Source: Gemmatimonadota bacterium (GTDB lineage Bacteria; Latescibacterota; UBA2968; UBA8231). From it: a stretch of 64,000 bases of DNA. Position 1 is the stretch's first letter. Each line of letters opens with the position of its first letter. Shown here in pieces: positions 61,396-64,000 of this stretch. The notes beneath the pieces were generated by a model. That model saw only the letters and a list, made by a program, of their open reading frames with translations, made no database searches and was not told where the DNA came from. The stretch spans positions 1 through 64,000 of the forward strand of contig VXML01000069.1 of assembly GCA_009841115.1 (NCBI GenBank). The letters run 5' to 3'. Both the position numbers and the translations under genes were made by a program.

Positions 61396-62103
61396 CTATC
61401 CCCGCGACTGAGTAGGACGCCATCGCACATAGCGGAAAATGGTCCAGAGAATTTTGTATCCGGCCCGCAGCGTGCCGCTGAGCGTGCCGGTGATTTTGGA
61501 ACTGCCGATGCGGCGGCGATAGCGCACAGGCACTTCGGCTGTGCGCAGACCCAGCCGAGCGGCTTTGACCTGCATCTCCGCGGTCCAGCCAAAGTTGCGA
61601 TCCTGCATCTCTAGCCGCATGAGCGCGTCGTAGCGCAATGCGCGAAAAGGCCCCAAATCCGTAAAAGTAACGCCAAACAACAGGCGGATTAAGAAGGTGG
61701 CCAACCCGTTGCCAAAGCGAGCCTGCGGCAAAAGAGCACCTTTTTCTCGCTGACCCAAGACCCGAGAACCAATGACCATATCGGCATCGTCTGCGATGAT
61801 CGGTCTTACTATAGCCAGCATGTCCTCGGGGTAATCGCTGTAATCGCCGTCGAGAAAGACGACGATATCCGGGCCATCGAGATGGGCCATGCCCGTTAGA
61901 CAGGCCCGACCGTAGCCGCGGCACGGCTCGACGACGACGCAGGCCCCCAAGCAGCGGGCCACCTCGGCGGTGCGGTCGGCCGAGCCATTATCGACGACGA
62001 TAATCTGCTGTGCGATATCGGGTATGTCTTGCAGCACCTTGCCGATGGCTTCTTCTTCGTCGCAGGCGGGAATGACGACGGCAATGGCAGGCGGCGAGTC
62101 CAT
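61396..62103 (-). CDS. Family 2 glycosyltransferase, polyprenol-phosphate sugar type
   Basis: A 235-residue GT-A enzyme with no obvious membrane helix. IAVVIPACDEEEAIGKVL, IIVVDNGSADRTAEVA and VVFLDGDYSDYPEDM (Asp-x-Asp-type metal site) mark the catalytic core; the following VIGSRVLGQREKGALLP and FTDLGPFRALRYDALMRL are seen in DPM1/DolP-mannose and related synthases. It probably loads a sugar on polyprenyl phosphate for envelope glycan building. It lies 14 bases before queA. Confidence 0.92.
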   Translation of the reverse strand: MDSPPAIAVVIPACDEEEAIGKVLQDIPDIAQQIIVVDNGSADRTAEVARCLGACVVVEPCRGYGRACLTGMAHLDGPDIVVFLDGDYSDYPEDMLAIVRPIIADDADMVIGSRVLGQREKGALLPQARFGNGLATFLIRLLFGVTFTDLGPFRALRYDALMRLEMQDRNFGWTAEMQVKAARLGLRTAEVPVRYRRRIGSSKITGTLSGTLRAGYKILWTIFRYVRWRPTQSRG

Positions 62104-62130
62104 GCGCTGGCACCGCAGGTGAAGTGCTGT

Positions 62131-62973
62131 TTAGAGATTTTCCTCCAACCAGAGGAAGAACAGATCTTGCGCCTCGGCCACATTGTCGAGTAGTGCATAG
62201 CCGTGGTCAGCCGAGTCTGTAAAAACGCGCAAATCCTTTGGCTCGGCCGTCTGCTCCTCTAGGAAAGAGGCGAAATCTTTATAGCTAAGGATGCGGTCCT
62301 CACTCACAGCAATTTGGTCCTGATCGCCTACCATAAAGAGCATGGACCGTGGACCAAACGATTCAAGGCCGGTCCCAATGACCAACGGCTCCAACGAAGC
62401 GGCCCCCCATAGCCCTGGCGAGAGGGAAACGCTGGTTTTTATTAACTCGGGGAAAACACCCGAACATACATAGGCTATATTGCCCCCCGAGCCACTGCCC
62501 ACGACCGCGATGCGGCTGATATCGATCTTGGACTGACTCTGTAGCCAGATTAGCGCAGCGTGGACATCGAGAAAGCTCCGTTCCAGATCAATCAATTCCA
62601 AGGTCAGTCGGCCATCGGGCAGTAGAGTCTCGCCGTGCCCGCGCATGTCGATGGCCAAGGCCGCGTAACCGCGCTCGAGCAAGGCCACGTACGTGCCAGT
62701 ATTGTTCAACCAGTCGGCTTTGTTCCCGCCTAGATCGTGCAGGAGGATCACCACTGGCAGCGATTCGCTGTCCCCGGCCGTGCCCAAAAGTGCGCTCACT
62801 TCGACACTGTCGATGGAGGTGAAGCTAACGGCGGAAATGGGATAAACGCGCCCCTCCCCTTCCGGTAGATCGGGGCCGACGATCTGGAGTTCCTCTTCCG
62901 AATCGCTACACCCCGCGACTCCAATGGCGAGCACCCAAATCCACCTGCACAGTATCTTATTCATAAAAGCCAT
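62131..62973 (-). CDS. Alpha/beta-hydrolase lipoprotein
   Basis: A 280-residue exported hydrolase of the dienelactone-hydrolase/prolyl oligopeptidase-like type. Its lipobox (VAGC) gives an anchored Cys. LPVVILLHDLGGNKADWLNN holds the oxyanion-side strand, ALAIDMRGHGET follows, VVGSGSGGNIAY is the nucleophile elbow with its Ser, and the late DSADHGYALLDN contains the His expected for the triad. The start at 62973 has GAGG close by; an ATG 9 bases further downstream is also possible and the open frame extends upstream. Substrate unknown; found beside the glycosyltransferase. Confidence 0.85.
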   Translation of the reverse strand: MAFMNKILCRWIWVLAIGVAGCSDSEEELQIVGPDLPEGEGRVYPISAVSFTSIDSVEVSALLGTAGDSESLPVVILLHDLGGNKADWLNNTGTYVALLERGYAALAIDMRGHGETLLPDGRLTLELIDLERSFLDVHAALIWLQSQSKIDISRIAVVGSGSGGNIAYVCSGVFPELIKTSVSLSPGLWGAASLEPLVIGTGLESFGPRSMLFMVGDQDQIAVSEDRILSYKDFASFLEEQTAEPKDLRVFTDSADHGYALLDNVAEAQDLFFLWLEENL

Positions 62974-63121
62974 AATCCTCACCCAAAACGCGTTGCGAGC
63001 GCCCGCAATTGGCAACGCTCCTAATTTTCGTAACTCCTTGAATCTGAATAAACAATCTCCACCTCTAGCTGTCAACTTGACGCCTTGACGACAAAATTCT
63101 TTTGCCGTATGCTGCCGCCCT

Positions 63122-64000
63122 ATGATCCGCGTCGAAAAACTCAGCTTTAGCTACCGCGAGGGCCTAGCCGCCTTGCGCTCCATTGATCTCCACATCAGCC
63201 CTGGGGAAGACATCGCCCTCATCGGTGCCAACGGTTCGGGCAAAACCACCCTCGCTCGCTGCCTAAACGGATTGCAACAGCCCCAAGAGGGTCGGGTTCT
63301 CGTCGATGGCATGGACGCCAGCGACCCAACCCAACTCCGCACCATCCGCCAGCTAGTCGGCATGGTCTTGCAAAACCCGGACGATCAGCTCGTCGCCACC
63401 ACGGTCGCCGACGAATTGGCCTTTGGCTTGGAAAATCTAGCTATAGCCAGCGATGAAATTCACCGCCGCGTCGAAGAAACACTCGCCGCTTTCGATCTCG
63501 AAGCCTATCGCCGCTATCCGCCGCACAAGCTCTCTGGTGGCGAAAAGCAGCGTGTGGCTATTGCCGCGGTGATGGCGATGCGACCGCGCTATCTCGTCTT
63601 GGACGAATCGACAGCCCTGCTCGATCCCGGTGAAAGACAGCAAGTAGCCGAGTTGCTCCAGCGACTGCGCACCGCATACGACATCGCGACCATACTCATC
63701 ACCCAATCCCCAGAGGAAGCCGCTCGCACCGACCGCATCATCGTCCTCCACGCGGGTCGGATCCATGCGGATAGCTCCCCTGCCGCCCTCTTTGCCGACC
63801 CGCCCAAGCTCCGCGCCTGCGGCCTCGATCTGCCCTTTGCAAGCGCCCTCGCCGCTCACTTGTCGCTGGCTGAAACCCCCTCGGAGCTAGGTACCTTGTC
63901 CGACGCGCTGACCGCGTTAAAACCCCAGACATCCCTACCCCCTTGGACTCCGCCCACTCCGCCGCCACCCGCCCCGAGCAAATTAGCGACCGCAGGGATT
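63122..64000 (+). CDS. Energy-coupling factor ABC transporter ATPase, truncated by the window end
   Basis: The frame from ATG 63122 stays open to base 64000, so the 3' end lies outside. ATPase motifs are IGANGSGKTTLARCLNG (Walker A), LSGGEKQRVAIAAVM (signature), LVLDESTALLDP (Walker B, with Ser in place of the usual Pro) and ITQSPEEA, where Gln takes the usual switch-His place. NPDDQLVATTVADELAFGLENL is typical of EcfA/CbiO proteins that drive vitamin or metal import with EcfT. After about residue 240 a Pro-rich stretch appears, longer than in most family members, and may join a second ATPase domain as in EcfA fusions. Confidence 0.85.
   Translation, partial: MIRVEKLSFSYREGLAALRSIDLHISPGEDIALIGANGSGKTTLARCLNGLQQPQEGRVLVDGMDASDPTQLRTIRQLVGMVLQNPDDQLVATTVADELAFGLENLAIASDEIHRRVEETLAAFDLEAYRRYPPHKLSGGEKQRVAIAAVMAMRPRYLVLDESTALLDPGERQQVAELLQRLRTAYDIATILITQSPEEAARTDRIIVLHAGRIHADSSPAALFADPPKLRACGLDLPFASALAAHLSLAETPSELGTLSDALTALKPQTSLPPWTPPTPPPPAPSKLATAGI

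Noticed and set aside
61382..61924. Upstream extension of queA
   Set aside because: The residues are an out-of-frame reading of the glycosyltransferase gene; QueA begins with its conserved N-terminus at 61381.
1..64000. CRISPR array, prophage, or complete insertion sequence
   Set aside because: No regularly spaced repeats with spacers, no phage structural genes and no transposase were seen on either strand.

Overview
The window reads as chromosome from an uncultured, GC-rich, diderm-type bacterium. MurE carries the DNPR motif of the meso-diaminopimelate-adding enzyme, and several products have lipoprotein signals. The large M10 protease ends in a FlgD-like/type IX-sorting-like tail. Phytanoyl-CoA-dioxygenase, ThuA, Gfo/Idh/MocA and glycosidase-like or (alpha/alpha)-toroid families occur together, which I associate with Latescibacterota, Poribacteria and related sponge, marine or soil lineages. 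That assignment is inference; no rRNA is present.

Region 1-11.6 kb: a ThuA-like gene and an AT-richer lipoprotein precede a long minus-strand run with very small gaps or overlaps. In transcription order it is kptA, glnB, glnE, a MauE-thioredoxin fusion, a DegT-family aminotransferase, an unrecognised protein, a Gfo/Idh/MocA oxidoreductase and a toroid lyase-like protein. This links nitrogen control to a sugar or amino-sugar module. Heptamer repeats separate it from purE.

Region 12-25 kb: a division and cell-wall (dcw) cluster, mraZ-rsmH-ftsL-ftsI(PASTA)-murE-murF-ftsW-murC-ftsQ-ftsA-ftsZ. It lacks mraY, murD, murG, murB and ddl although its junctions are tight. Four 10-bp tandem repeats upstream of mraZ look like its autoregulatory operator. 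Next come trmB and a sulfur/Fe-S cluster (MerR regulator, A-type carrier, cysteine desulfurase, rhodanese-MoeB fusion), each set closed by a clear terminator.

Region 28-50 kb: a secreted protein and matrixin-like protease pair, cysK with a DUF255 protein, an orphan N6-adenine methylase fused to a specificity domain, ssb, a thiolase, tRNA-Ala(UGC), a RelE-type toxin-antitoxin pair, a glycosidase-like protein with two ABC exporter half-transporters, an amidohydrolase-fold protein, a branched-chain amino-acid type binding lipoprotein, a sigma-factor fossil, a lone CBM48 protein, a PhyH dioxygenase and a large uncharacterised protein.

Region 50-54 kb is the most unusual part. An SDR gene is followed by a schlafen/AlbA_2-type pseudogene with an internal deletion. 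Then comes a module of about 1.4 kb bounded by a 14-bp direct repeat and containing four GTTA-N5-TAAC palindromes. These sites lie around a frameshifted HTH gene and a small lipoprotein gene, and the module ends in tandem AT-rich repeats carrying DnaA-box-like TTATTCACA sites.

Region 54-64 kb returns to housekeeping: an HpcH/HpaI aldolase, a UbiA prenyltransferase, rpsB-tsf-frr (without pyrH), rplM-rpsI, a DedA protein, an ispDF fusion, queA, a family 2 glycosyltransferase, a secreted alpha/beta hydrolase, and a partial ECF-type ABC ATPase running off the end. Except for the schlafen pseudogene remnant, the sigma fossil and the frameshifted gene, genes appear intact. No CRISPR array, rRNA or complete insertion sequence was seen.
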